From NCBI RefSeq assembly GCF_035918155.1, contig NZ_CP109327.1, positions 8,122,001-8,186,000 on the forward strand: 64,000 bases of DNA, given 5' to 3'. Each line of letters opens with the position of its first letter. Positions within the stretch are counted from its first letter, which is position 1. Positions 8,163 through 16,199 of the stretch are shown here, piece after piece. This stretch comes from Streptomyces sp. NBC_01591. Lineage in GTDB: Bacteria > Actinomycetota > Actinomycetes > Streptomycetales > Streptomycetaceae. Below the pieces are notes generated by a model that was not told the DNA's origin, did not search any database, and saw only the letters and a list, made by a program, of their open reading frames with translations. The position numbers and the translations under genes are program-made.

Positions 8163-9548
8163 ATGGCCGCGAACGGACGGCACCGCAGATATCAGCCCAG
8201 CCGGATCAACCGTGCCTCGCTCACGGTCACCGCGGGCGGTGCGGGCCTCGCGCTTCCGCTCATCGCAGCGGCTTCGGCGGGCGCCGCGTCGACGGATGTG
8301 TGGGAGAAGGTCGCCGCCTGCGAGTCGACCGGCAACTGGCACATCAACAGCGGCAACGGCTACTTCGGCGGACTACAGTTCACCCGGTCGACCTGGGCGG
8401 CCTACGGCGGCACGGTCTACGCCCCGCGCGCCGATCTGGCCACCAAGGACCAGCAGATCTCCATCGCCGAGAAGGTGCTCGACGCGCAGGGGCCGGGCGC
8501 GTGGCCGGGCTGCTCGACGAAGGCGGGGCTGACGAGTGGCGGGGACGCCGCCGACATCAGCCCGCAGTCGCAGCGGAGCAGTCACGTCCAGGCTCCTGGC
8601 AAGCCCGCATCCGGCAAGACCTCCTCGGGCAACCCGACGACGAAGCGGACGTCCACCCCCGCCACGCCGACCACCGTGCCCGGCAAGCGCGAGTCCTACA
8701 CCGTGGCACGCGGCGACTCGCTCTCCGCGATCGCGGCGACCGAGCACGTCCGGGGCGGCTGGCAGCACCTCTACGCGCAGAACCGCGAGGTCGTGGGGGA
8801 CGACCCGGACCTCATCCTCCCCGGGCAGCGCCTGAGCCTGGACACGGCGCGGTCGCCGAGGACGGACTCCAGGACGGGCACGCCCGCGCAGACGAAGCCG
8901 AAGGCGGAGCCGAAGCCCCGGAAGGTCGCCGCACCGCACCGGTCGGCGGCACCGGAGCGCCCGAAGGCGAAGCCGTACCCCCAGGCCGCCGAAGCGAAGC
9001 AGCAGGCGGCCACGGAGCAGCGCAAGGCAGCAGCGAAGCCGCACCACAACGCCGCGAAGCCGAAGCCGCACCACAACGCCGCGAAGCCGAAGCCGCAGCC
9101 GAAGAAGACTGAGAGCCACCGGCCGAAGCAGCGGACGGAGCAGCACTCCGGTCTCGTCGCACCCGTCGCGGCCGGCATCGGCACCCCGTACCACCAGGCC
9201 GGTTCCTGGTCCAGCGGCTATCACACCGGGGTCGACTTCCCCGTCCCGACCGGCACGTCGATCAGGGCGGTGGCCTCCGGCACGGTCGTCTCGGCGGGCT
9301 GGGGCGGGGCATACGGCTACCAGGTCGTCATCCGGCACAGCGACGGCAAGTACAGCCAGTACGCGCATCTGTCCGCGCTGCACGTGCGTGAGGGCAGGCA
9401 CGTCTCCGCAGGCCAGCGGATTGCGCGCTCGGGCTCCACCGGGAACGTCACGGGTCCGCACCTGCACTTCGAGATCCGCACCGGTCCCGGCTACGGATCG
9501 GACATCGACCCGCTGGCCTACCTCAGGGCGGGCGGCGTCAGCGTCTGA
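8163..9548 (+). CDS. Secreted Rpf transglycosylase with LysM and M23 peptidase domains
   Basis: The 461-residue protein has a signal peptide (residues 1-42, ending SAGAAS) and a resuscitation-promoting-factor domain at about 43-120 with catalytic Glu54 in AACESTGNW. A LysM peptidoglycan-binding domain spans about 178-226, a Lys/Pro/Ala/His-rich linker about 230-335 with a short internal repeat (KPHHNAAKP twice), and an M23 endopeptidase domain about 345-455 with zinc ligands in HTGVDF and HLHFE. It should cut both glycan strands and peptide cross-links in the wall during germination or growth. ATG 8163 is the start that gives a clean signal peptide. No c-di-AMP riboswitch is visible in the 129-bp leader. 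Confidence 0.9.
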   Translation: MAANGRHRRYQPSRINRASLTVTAGGAGLALPLIAAASAGAASTDVWEKVAACESTGNWHINSGNGYFGGLQFTRSTWAAYGGTVYAPRADLATKDQQISIAEKVLDAQGPGAWPGCSTKAGLTSGGDAADISPQSQRSSHVQAPGKPASGKTSSGNPTTKRTSTPATPTTVPGKRESYTVARGDSLSAIAATEHVRGGWQHLYAQNREVVGDDPDLILPGQRLSLDTARSPRTDSRTGTPAQTKPKAEPKPRKVAAPHRSAAPERPKAKPYPQAAEAKQQAATEQRKAAAKPHHNAAKPKPHHNAAKPKPQPKKTESHRPKQRTEQHSGLVAPVAAGIGTPYHQAGSWSSGYHTGVDFPVPTGTSIRAVASGTVVSAGWGGAYGYQVVIRHSDGKYSQYAHLSALHVREGRHVSAGQRIARSGSTGNVTGPHLHFEIRTGPGYGSDIDPLAYLRAGGVSV

Positions 9549-10651
9549 ACGGCCGCGTCGTCGGGGTCGACGGGCCCCGCGGACGAGCCGCCCCGCCGTT
9601 CCGTGCCGGTGTACGACGACGGCCCGGGCCCGAACGCCACCCGGCCCAGACACTCCAGCGGCATCAGCGCGGGCAGCGGACGCGCCGAGGAAAGCGTTTC
9701 CGGGACCGCTTCGACGGCCCCGGCAGGCATCGGGAAGGCGGGCGCCGCGTCCACGGCCGCCTCCTCGCCCTCCGCGTCCGTCCCGTCCACCGGAGCATCC
9801 GGGAGGGCGCGCTGCTCCGCGCCCAGCCGCTCCGTCGTGAGCAGTATCAGGCCGCCCGCGGCGACCACCGCACAGGCCAGCGCGAGCATGGTCCCGGCCG
9901 TGCCGTGCCGGAACTGCTCGCCGAACATCGTGATGCCGACGACCGCCGCTATCACCGGGTTCACCACGGTCACCGTCGCCAGCGGCGCGGTAAGTCCGGC
10001 ACCCCGGTACGCGGCCTGGGAGAGCAGCAGCCCGGCGGCCGCGAAACCGGCGATCGCCAGCAGCGCCGGCAGTCCTGCCGCCAGCGCACCGGAGGTCCAC
10101 CCCACCGCCACCGTCTTCACGAACACCGAGGCGATGCCGAACGCGATGCCCGCCGCCCCGGCCAGGATCACGCTCCGTACCACCGGCCGGTGCACGCCCG
10201 TGGAGATCAGGGCGAGCAGCGCGATCGCACCGAGCGTCACACCGGCGGCGATCAGTTGATCCGGGCCGTTCAACGAGTGCGACTCGGCGTTCCCCGTGAG
10301 TGCGAGCAGGCCCGCCAGACCGACGGTTGCCATGATCGCGCCCCGCCAGGCGGTGGCTCCCGCCCGCCGGCGTACGAAGAGCGCCGACATCGGCAGGGCG
10401 AAGACAATGGTCAGCGCACCGAGCGGCTGGACGAGACTGAGCGGACCGTAGGCCAAGGCCACGACATGGAGCACCGCGCCCCCGCCGTTCAGCGCCACGG
10501 CGGCCCACCAGACACGGTTGCGCAGGGGGGCGAGCGAGTGGCCGTCGCCGGCTGTCGCCACGCGCTCCTGGACGATCGCCCCGGCCGCGTACGCGACCGC
10601 GGAGACCAGTGACAGCAGCACGGACAGCGCAAGGGAACTCATGTACACCAC
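9518..10651 (-). CDS. DMT superfamily transporter (EamA-like)
   Basis: The first 280 residues form about ten hydrophobic helices in two homologous halves, as in drug/metabolite exporters of the EamA type. The last 90 residues are hydrophilic, acidic and Pro-rich, probably a cytoplasmic tail. The GTG at 10651 follows AAGGGA; an in-frame ATG at 10642 is a fair alternative. Its 3' end overlaps the end of the Rpf gene on the other strand by 31 bp, so the two mRNAs are antisense at their tails. Substrate unknown. Confidence 0.8.
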   Translation of the reverse strand: MVYMSSLALSVLLSLVSAVAYAAGAIVQERVATAGDGHSLAPLRNRVWWAAVALNGGGAVLHVVALAYGPLSLVQPLGALTIVFALPMSALFVRRRAGATAWRGAIMATVGLAGLLALTGNAESHSLNGPDQLIAAGVTLGAIALLALISTGVHRPVVRSVILAGAAGIAFGIASVFVKTVAVGWTSGALAAGLPALLAIAGFAAAGLLLSQAAYRGAGLTAPLATVTVVNPVIAAVVGITMFGEQFRHGTAGTMLALACAVVAAGGLILLTTERLGAEQRALPDAPVDGTDAEGEEAAVDAAPAFPMPAGAVEAVPETLSSARPLPALMPLECLGRVAFGPGPSSYTGTERRGGSSAGPVDPDDAAVQTLTPPALR

Positions 10652-10698
10652 GATGTCCCTTCGGCGCGGCTGCGTCGTCGTCCTTGAGACGGCGATTC

Positions 10699-10722
10699 GC
10701 CGTACTGCTTTGGTAGTACGGC
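10699..10722. promoter_or_regulatory. Perfect inverted repeat, candidate operator
   Basis: GCCGTACT and AGTACGGC flank an 8-base spacer in the 225-bp gap between the divergent DMT transporter and FhuF-like genes. A second small hairpin, GTCCTCC/GGAGGAC, lies at 10753-10770. The arms are perfect, but no regulator is known here. Confidence 0.4.
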
Positions 10723-10876
10723 CGTATCCCCAGTGTCCTCCTGCGGAGGGTAGTCCTCCTTCCGGAGGACCTATGGCCTCGCGGAGTCCTCACCCTGCGG
10801 GCGGCTACGGTGAACGGCGCAGGGGAGCCGGCGCAGTGGGGCCGACGACCGGAATTGCCGAGAAGGAGCGCATGCG

Positions 10877-11557
10877 ATGGACGGGTCCGCAGCGGCCTCG
10901 GTGGGCGGATTCTTCGCGCTGCGGACCACCGCGCCGCCCGACGGGGCGCACCGCCCGCTGGCACGGTTGTACGCGGGGGAGCAGGCTCCGCTCACGGCCC
11001 GTATCGACACGGTGGCCGCGCGGTTGGACACCGCCGAGCGCAGAGTGGCTGCCTCCATCGCGCACTTGGGGCTGGCATCCCGCCTCTGGTCGGTCGCACT
11101 CGGACCTGCGGCACTGACCGGCCGCTTCCCCGGCCTTTCGCCCGGCGCCCTCCACTGGGACCCGCGGCACCCGGCCCCCGACGATCTGTGGCTGGACGGC
11201 ACCGAGTCGCTGCCCGGCACCGCCTGCCGGATCCGGGAAGCCGTCCAGTACGGCCACCTCGTGCCCCTCGCCGAGGCGATCCACCGGGACAGCCCGCTGT
11301 CCGGCCGGCTGCTGTGGGGCAACGCGGGGTCCGCGCTGGCAGGAGCCCTGCGTCAACTCCTCGCCTGGGCACGTACGCACCACCGCCCCGACGTGGCCGC
11401 GCGGGCCCGCGCACTGGTCGCCGAACTCTTCGACCACCCGGACCTGCGGAACACCGGCGCCCCGCACGACGCGGCGTTCCGGCGCCGCAGTTGCTGTCTG
11501 TACTACCGCACACCGGCCGGCGGCCTGTGCGGGGACTGCGTCTTCGAGAGCGTCTGA
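10877..11557 (+). CDS. FhuF-like (2Fe-2S) ferric-siderophore reductase
   Basis: This 226-residue protein ends with CC-x10-CxxC (Cys206, Cys207, Cys218, Cys221), the [2Fe-2S] ligand pattern of the FhuF C-terminal domain. The rest is helical with no membrane segment. FhuF-type proteins reduce the iron of imported ferric siderophores in the cytoplasm. The start at 10877 follows AGAAGGAG. The gene is 25 bp upstream of a broken HEAT-repeat gene and 14 kb from the siderophore uptake operon at 24.2-27.3 kb, with which it may cooperate. No iron box was found upstream. Confidence 0.75.
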   Translation: MDGSAAASVGGFFALRTTAPPDGAHRPLARLYAGEQAPLTARIDTVAARLDTAERRVAASIAHLGLASRLWSVALGPAALTGRFPGLSPGALHWDPRHPAPDDLWLDGTESLPGTACRIREAVQYGHLVPLAEAIHRDSPLSGRLLWGNAGSALAGALRQLLAWARTHHRPDVAARARALVAELFDHPDLRNTGAPHDAAFRRRSCCLYYRTPAGGLCGDCVFESV

Positions 11558-11582
11558 CACACTGCCGTTCGGAGGGGGATTC

Positions 11583-12313
11583 ATGCGGGCGGACACGGTG
11601 CGGGACCTGCGTCTCGCGGACCGGCGTGCCGGGGCGGCGGACGCCCTGGCCGGGGGCGGGGCCGCCGCGGTGGAAGCCATCGTGCGCGAGCTGACCGACG
11701 ACTCCTCCCCGGTGGACTGGCGGCACGTCGCCCCGGCGTTCTGGCGGATCGGGAGCACGGCCTTCGACCCCCTGGTCCGGGCCCTCCTCGACGCACCCAC
11801 CGAGGAGATGCGTGAGCGGGTCGGCGACGCGTTCATGCGCCTCGGCGAAGAGGCCCTGGACCGGTACACCGCCGCCCTCTCGCATCCCGCACCGCTCGTA
11901 CGCCGACTGGCGGTCCGCGGGATCCGGTACTGCAACGAACCCGGGCCGTCCGCCCTCCGCGCGCTGCTGCCGCGGCCCGACGGGCAACGCGCCCTGGTCA
12001 GCGGCGAGTACGGGGGCTCGGCCTGGCCGTGCCCGGGCACGCCTGGGCCGTACAGCAGTCGTACATCGCGGTCGACCCGGCCACGTACACCGACGGCTGT
12101 CTGGCCAGGCTCGACGAGGTGCGGAAGCTTGCCTGCCAGGGCAGCAACGGCGCCGTCTACACCCAGATCTCGGATGTCGAGGGCGAGTTGAACGGACTGC
12201 TCACCTACGACCGCCGGATCGTGAAGCCCGACGCCGAACGGATCCGGGCGGCGCAGGACGCGCTCGTCCGCGATGCGTCGAACCCGGTCGTGGCGGGGTG
12301 TCCCACCGCCTGA
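11583..12313 (+). pseudogene. Hybrid pseudogene: HEAT-repeat protein fused to the tail of a GH2 glycosidase
   Basis: From the ATG at 11583 (after GGAGGGGG) about 130 codons encode HEAT-like helices, for example SHPAPLVRRLAVRGIRYC. At about 11970-11990 the text changes to a GH2 C-terminus: DGQRALVSGEYGG, then after loss of one C near 12016 the next frame continues LGLAVPGHAWAVQQSYIAVD and NGAVYTQISDVEGELNGLLT. Restoring one C gives an uninterrupted GH2 tail ending at 12313. The simplest reading is a deletion that joined the 5' part of one gene to the 3' part of a beta-galactosidase/glucuronidase-type gene, followed by a frameshift. Any product would be non-functional. GH2 identification is from motif memory. 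Confidence 0.65.
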
Positions 12314-12323
12314 CCCTTGACAG

Positions 12324-12363
12324 CGCCGCGGCGCGTCCCGTTCGCACCGGGCGGGCCGCGGCG
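12324..12363. terminator. Strong GC hairpin after the GH2 remnant
   Basis: Arms 12324-12340 (CGCCGCGGCGCGTCCCG) and 12347-12363 pair along about 17 bp with two or three mismatches around a 6-base loop. There is no T tract, as is common for Streptomyces terminators. It ends the remnant gene and isolates the GH92 promoter. Confidence 0.6.
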
Positions 12364-12378
12364 TTCGTGTCCGAACCC

Positions 12379-12430
12379 TTGACGCGCCTCACCGGGGAAC
12401 CAAGAATGATCGCGCTCTGACAACGTTGTC
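12379..12430 (+). promoter_or_regulatory. GH92 promoter with LacI-type operator
   Basis: TTGACG (12379-12384) and AAGAAT (12402-12407) are 17 bp apart. The perfect 12-bp palindrome GACAACGTTGTC follows at 12419-12430, at or just after the expected transcript start. A central CG with symmetrical arms is typical of LacI-family operators in front of Streptomyces glycosidase genes. A repressor released by a mannan-derived sugar is likely, but its gene is not in the window. Confidence 0.6.
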
Positions 12431-12446
12431 CAAGGAGGAGTACCCC

Positions 12447-14798
12447 ATGCACCGGACCCCACGGCCGCGACTTCGCGGTCCGGCGGCCGCGCTCGCCGCC
12501 GTCGCGCTCCTCGGCGGTGTCCTCACCGCCGGGGCCACGGCCCAGGCCGCGCCCCGTGCCGACGGACGACTGACCGACCTGGTCAACCCGTTCATCGGCA
12601 CCCAGAACGAGGGCAACACCTACCCGGGCGCCTCCGTGCCGTTCGGCATGGTGCAGTTCTCCCCGGACACCGGCCACAACACCGGTTACGACTACGGCGA
12701 GAACCACATCCGCGGCTTCTCCACCGTCCATCTCTCCGGTGTCGGCTGCGGGCTCGGCGGTGATCTGCCGGCCCTGCCCACTACCGGCGACATCACACAG
12801 ACCGACTACGCCAAGTACGCGGCGGAGTTCAGCCACGACGACGAGAAGGCGAGCCCCGGCTACTACAAGGTCGGGCTGAAGACCGGGATCGACGCCGAGC
12901 TCACCGCGAGCAGCCGCACCGGTGTGCAGCGCTACACCTTCCCCGCCACCGACAAGGCCAACGTCCTGCTCAACGCGGGCCAGTCGCTGCACCGGACGCT
13001 TGCGTCCGAGGTGGAGATCCTCGACAACCGGACGGTACGGACCGCGATCACCGGCAGCGGCTTCTGCCAGGACACCAAGCCGTACACGCTCTACACGGTC
13101 ACCCGCTTCGACCGGCCGTTCACCACCTCCGGCACCTGGAACGGCGACACCGTCACCGAAGGCTCCGAGAAGTCCTCGGCCGGCGGCGCCCGCAACGGCG
13201 CCTGGCTGCGCTTCGACACCACGAAGGACCGCACCGTCGAGGCCACCACCGCCCTGAGCTACGTCGACGCCAAGGGCGCCGCGCTCAACCTCCGTGCCGA
13301 GGGCGGCCGCAGCTTCGACCGCGTCGCGCACGCCGCTCAGCAGGCCTGGGAGAAGCGGCTCGAAGGCGTGCGGGCGCAGGGCGGCAGCGACCAGCTCCGC
13401 CGCACCTTCTACTCCTCCCTCTACCGGTCCTTCCTCGCCCCCAACATCGGCAGCGACGTCGACGGCCGCTACACGGGCTGGGACCAGAAGATCCACCGTG
13501 CCGAAGACTTCACCTACTACCAGAACTGGTCGCTCTGGGATACCTACCGCACCCAGGCCCAGCTCCTCTCGCTCCTGGCCCCGCACGAGTCCCGCGACAT
13601 GGCGCTCTCGGTCCTGCGGATCGACGCCGAGAGCGGCTGGCTGCCCAAGTGGGGCTACGGCACGGTCGAGACGAACATCATGACCGGCGACCCGGTCACC
13701 CCCTTCCTCACCAACGCCTACCAGCAGGGGCTGCTGAAGGGGTACGAGGAAGAGGCGTACCGCGCCCTGAAGAAGAACGCCGACGGGGTGCCGCCCGCCG
13801 ACTCCGCACCCGTGGGTCGCGAGGCCAACGTCCAGTACCTGAAGGACGGGTTCGTCCCGTACATCAAGGGCCGGCCGCACGCCAAGCCCGGCGACTCGGA
13901 CTACGACCACGGCGCCTCCGCCACCCTGGAGTACGCGCTGTCCGACGCGATGCTCGGCGAGATGGCCCGCGACCTCGGCCACGACGCCGACGCGAAGCGG
14001 TACACGGAACGCGCCCAGAACTACCGCCAGATCTTTGACCCCTCGACGGGCTTCTTCCGGGCCCGGGACACCGCCGGAGCCTTCACCGGACCCGCCGACC
14101 CGGCCAAGAGCGAGGGATTCCACGAGGGCACGTCCTGGCAGTACCAGTGGCTCGTACCGCAGGACCTGCCCGGCATGGTCGGCCTGATCGGCGGCAAGGA
14201 CGCCGCCAACCAGCGGCTCGACTCCTTCTTCGCGTACGACAAGCTGCTCGCCGACCCCGCGAAGACCGCCCGTGAGGTCTGGGTCAACGGCCCGTACGCG
14301 TACTACAACGCCGACAAGTACAACCCGCAGAACGAGCCCGACCTGATCGCCCCGTACACCTATCTCTCCACCGGCCAGCCGTGGAAGACCACCGATGTGG
14401 TGCACGCGGCCCTGACCCTGTTCACCGACACCCCGACCGGCATGACGGGCAACGACGACCTCGGCACCATGTCCGCCTGGATGGTGCTGTCCTCCATCGG
14501 CGTCTTCCCGGTCCAGCCGGGCACCGACACCTGGGGCCTGTCCACGCCCGCCTTCGAGCGCGTCGACATCAGGCTCGACCGCCGTTACTACCCGCGCGGA
14601 TCCCTCACGGTCAGCGCACCCGGCACCTCGGCCACCGACCGCTACATCCAGTCGGCCCGGCTCGACGGTACGGCGCGGTCGCGCACCTACCTGACCACCG
14701 ACGACATCCGCTCGGCCCGCTCGCTCTCCTTCACGGTGGGCAGCGAGCCGTCGGACTGGGGCACCTCCGCCACGGACGCCCCGCCCGCACTGGGCTGA
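12447..14798 (+). CDS. Secreted GH92 alpha-mannosidase
   Basis: The 783-residue protein has a signal peptide (about residues 1-33, ending AQA-AP) and then the full glycoside hydrolase family 92 fold. An N-terminal beta-sandwich begins at VNPFIGTQNEGNTYPG, and an (alpha/alpha)6 domain carries conserved stretches such as GYGTVETNIM, FHEGTSWQYQW and TGNDDLGTMSAW. GH92 enzymes are calcium-dependent exo-alpha-mannosidases acting on yeast mannan or N-glycans. ATG 12447 is fixed by AAGGAGGAG at 12432-12440. It is preceded by a LacI-type operator and followed by a terminator. Linkage specificity cannot be read from sequence. Confidence 0.93.
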   Translation: MHRTPRPRLRGPAAALAAVALLGGVLTAGATAQAAPRADGRLTDLVNPFIGTQNEGNTYPGASVPFGMVQFSPDTGHNTGYDYGENHIRGFSTVHLSGVGCGLGGDLPALPTTGDITQTDYAKYAAEFSHDDEKASPGYYKVGLKTGIDAELTASSRTGVQRYTFPATDKANVLLNAGQSLHRTLASEVEILDNRTVRTAITGSGFCQDTKPYTLYTVTRFDRPFTTSGTWNGDTVTEGSEKSSAGGARNGAWLRFDTTKDRTVEATTALSYVDAKGAALNLRAEGGRSFDRVAHAAQQAWEKRLEGVRAQGGSDQLRRTFYSSLYRSFLAPNIGSDVDGRYTGWDQKIHRAEDFTYYQNWSLWDTYRTQAQLLSLLAPHESRDMALSVLRIDAESGWLPKWGYGTVETNIMTGDPVTPFLTNAYQQGLLKGYEEEAYRALKKNADGVPPADSAPVGREANVQYLKDGFVPYIKGRPHAKPGDSDYDHGASATLEYALSDAMLGEMARDLGHDADAKRYTERAQNYRQIFDPSTGFFRARDTAGAFTGPADPAKSEGFHEGTSWQYQWLVPQDLPGMVGLIGGKDAANQRLDSFFAYDKLLADPAKTAREVWVNGPYAYYNADKYNPQNEPDLIAPYTYLSTGQPWKTTDVVHAALTLFTDTPTGMTGNDDLGTMSAWMVLSSIGVFPVQPGTDTWGLSTPAFERVDIRLDRRYYPRGSLTVSAPGTSATDRYIQSARLDGTARSRTYLTTDDIRSARSLSFTVGSEPSDWGTSATDAPPALG

Positions 14799-14806
14799 CC
14801 ATGGTC

Positions 14807-14836
14807 GTGGGGCGGGCGGCGTCCCGCCCGCCCCAC
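14807..14836. terminator. Bidirectional terminator hairpin
   Basis: A perfect 13-bp stem, GTGGGGCGGGCGG pairing with CCGCCCGCCCCAC, has a 4-base loop. It sits between the convergent GH92 and ATP-binding protein genes, 9 bp after the GH92 stop. Confidence 0.8.
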
Positions 14837-14839
14837 AGC

Positions 14840-15295
14840 TCAGCTGCTCAGTTCGAACTCGGCCCGGATGCGCTTGCCCACCGGCACGCGCTCGGCGGTC
14901 AGCCGGTCGCACAGCGCCACCACGATCTCCATGCCGTGGCCGCCGGGGCGCGTCGGGTCGGGCGAGTAGAACAGCGGCAGGGCGGTGCTGGAGTCGTACA
15001 CCGTGACGCTGACGCGCTCCGCCGTGCCCTCCAGCTCCAGCAGATACGGCCCCTGGCTGTAGCGGTCCGCATTGGTGACCAGCTCGCTCACCGCCAGCAG
15101 CAGATCGCTGCGGGTGTGCTCGCCGAAGACCGCGAGCCACTCGGCGGCCAGCCGGACCAGAAAGCGGTCGGCCAGCGCCCTGGCCTGGGCGATGCAGCCG
15201 GGCTCGCCGTCGAACACCTCGGCGCTGTGCAGAACCTCCGTGAACCGGTCCGGGCAGGGGCAGCCGGCCGGTCGCGAGGTGACCTGTTCGTTCAT
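14840..15295 (-). CDS. RsbW-like ATP-binding anti-sigma/regulatory kinase
   Basis: This 151-residue protein is a single HATPase_c domain of the kind abundant in Streptomyces. The N box is SELVTNADRYS, and a degenerate G1/G2 region reads RPGGHGMEIVVALCD. Such proteins bind or phosphorylate anti-anti-sigma factors, or act as free-standing partners of SpoIIE-type phosphatases. There is no adjacent antagonist gene, so the partner is unknown. Transcription converges on the GH92 gene. Confidence 0.8.
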   Translation of the reverse strand: MNEQVTSRPAGCPCPDRFTEVLHSAEVFDGEPGCIAQARALADRFLVRLAAEWLAVFGEHTRSDLLLAVSELVTNADRYSQGPYLLELEGTAERVSVTVYDSSTALPLFYSPDPTRPGGHGMEIVVALCDRLTAERVPVGKRIRAEFELSS

Positions 15296-15394
15296 GTGCT
15301 CCAGCCAGGGCGACGCAGGGGTGTTCGGTGACAGCTTCTCGACGTCCGCCTACCCGCGACGAACGGTCCCACTCCGGGAAGAACCCGGCAGATC

Positions 15395-16005
15395 TCAGCG
15401 ATGGCCGGACCGTCCGGCTGCCGAGTCCGTGAGGAGCGGTTCCGTCGCGGAGTGCGCGGGCCCTTCGGGGGCGACCGGCAGCGTGAAACGGATGCGGGTG
15501 CCCTCGGAGACTTCCTCGTCCAGCCAGATCCGGCCCCCGTGGAACTCCACGATCTTCCGGCACAGGGCCAGGCCTATGCCCGTTCCCTCGTACTCGTCCC
15601 GGCCGTGCAGACGCTGGAAGATGACGAACACCTTCTGGGCGGACTCCGGTGGGACGCCGATGCCGTCGTCCGACATCCGGAAGTGCCAGCACTGGCCCTC
15701 CCGGACGCAGCCGACCGCGATCCGGCACGGTGCGTCCGGCGGAACTTCACCGCGTTGCCGATCAGGTTCTGCCAGACCATGGAGAGCGCCGTGGCGTCCC
15801 CGGTCACCTCGGGCAGCGGGCCCTCCCGTACGACCGTGGCGCCGGACTCCTCGACGACCAGCGCGAGATCGGCCAGCGCGCGGTCGAGGGTCCGGTCGAG
15901 GCCGACCGGCTTCCACTCGTCATGCACCTGCCCCACGCGGGAGAAGGCGCGGCCCAGCGCCTCGGGGTCGAGCCGCCCCTTGACGAGATAGTCCTGGGCG
16001 CCGCG
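15395..16005 (-). pseudogene. Wrecked hybrid response-regulator/histidine kinase
   Basis: Reading down the minus strand, GAQDYLVKGRLDPEALGRAF (residual end of a receiver domain, about 16002-15945) runs directly into SRVGQVHDEWKPVGL and a kinase N box (VWQNLIGNAVKFR). In the intact family a coiled coil and the phosphoacceptor-His helix separate these parts; here they are gone. After KFR (near 15737) one C is missing and the ATPase continues in another frame: DAPCRIAV, DDGIGVP, EGTGIGLALCRKIVEFHGG. The receiver N-terminus is absent. Truncation, internal deletion and frameshift together make this a dead gene, although the frameshift alone could be an assembly error in a C run. Confidence 0.75.
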
Positions 16006-16199
16006 CCCCGTGGCGGAGACGGCCGGGCACAGGCGGGCGCGGCCGTCCGCACCCCGCGCCTGCCAACCGTGCCGAACGGCCGAGAAGTCACGCGAACGGA
16101 GCAGCATCCGGTGCATGGCAGACTTGATCGGGGCGTTCGGCCCGGCAGGAGCAGGTACGGCGGTCGGCGCCACGAGAGACAGATGGCAGAGGAACGGCA

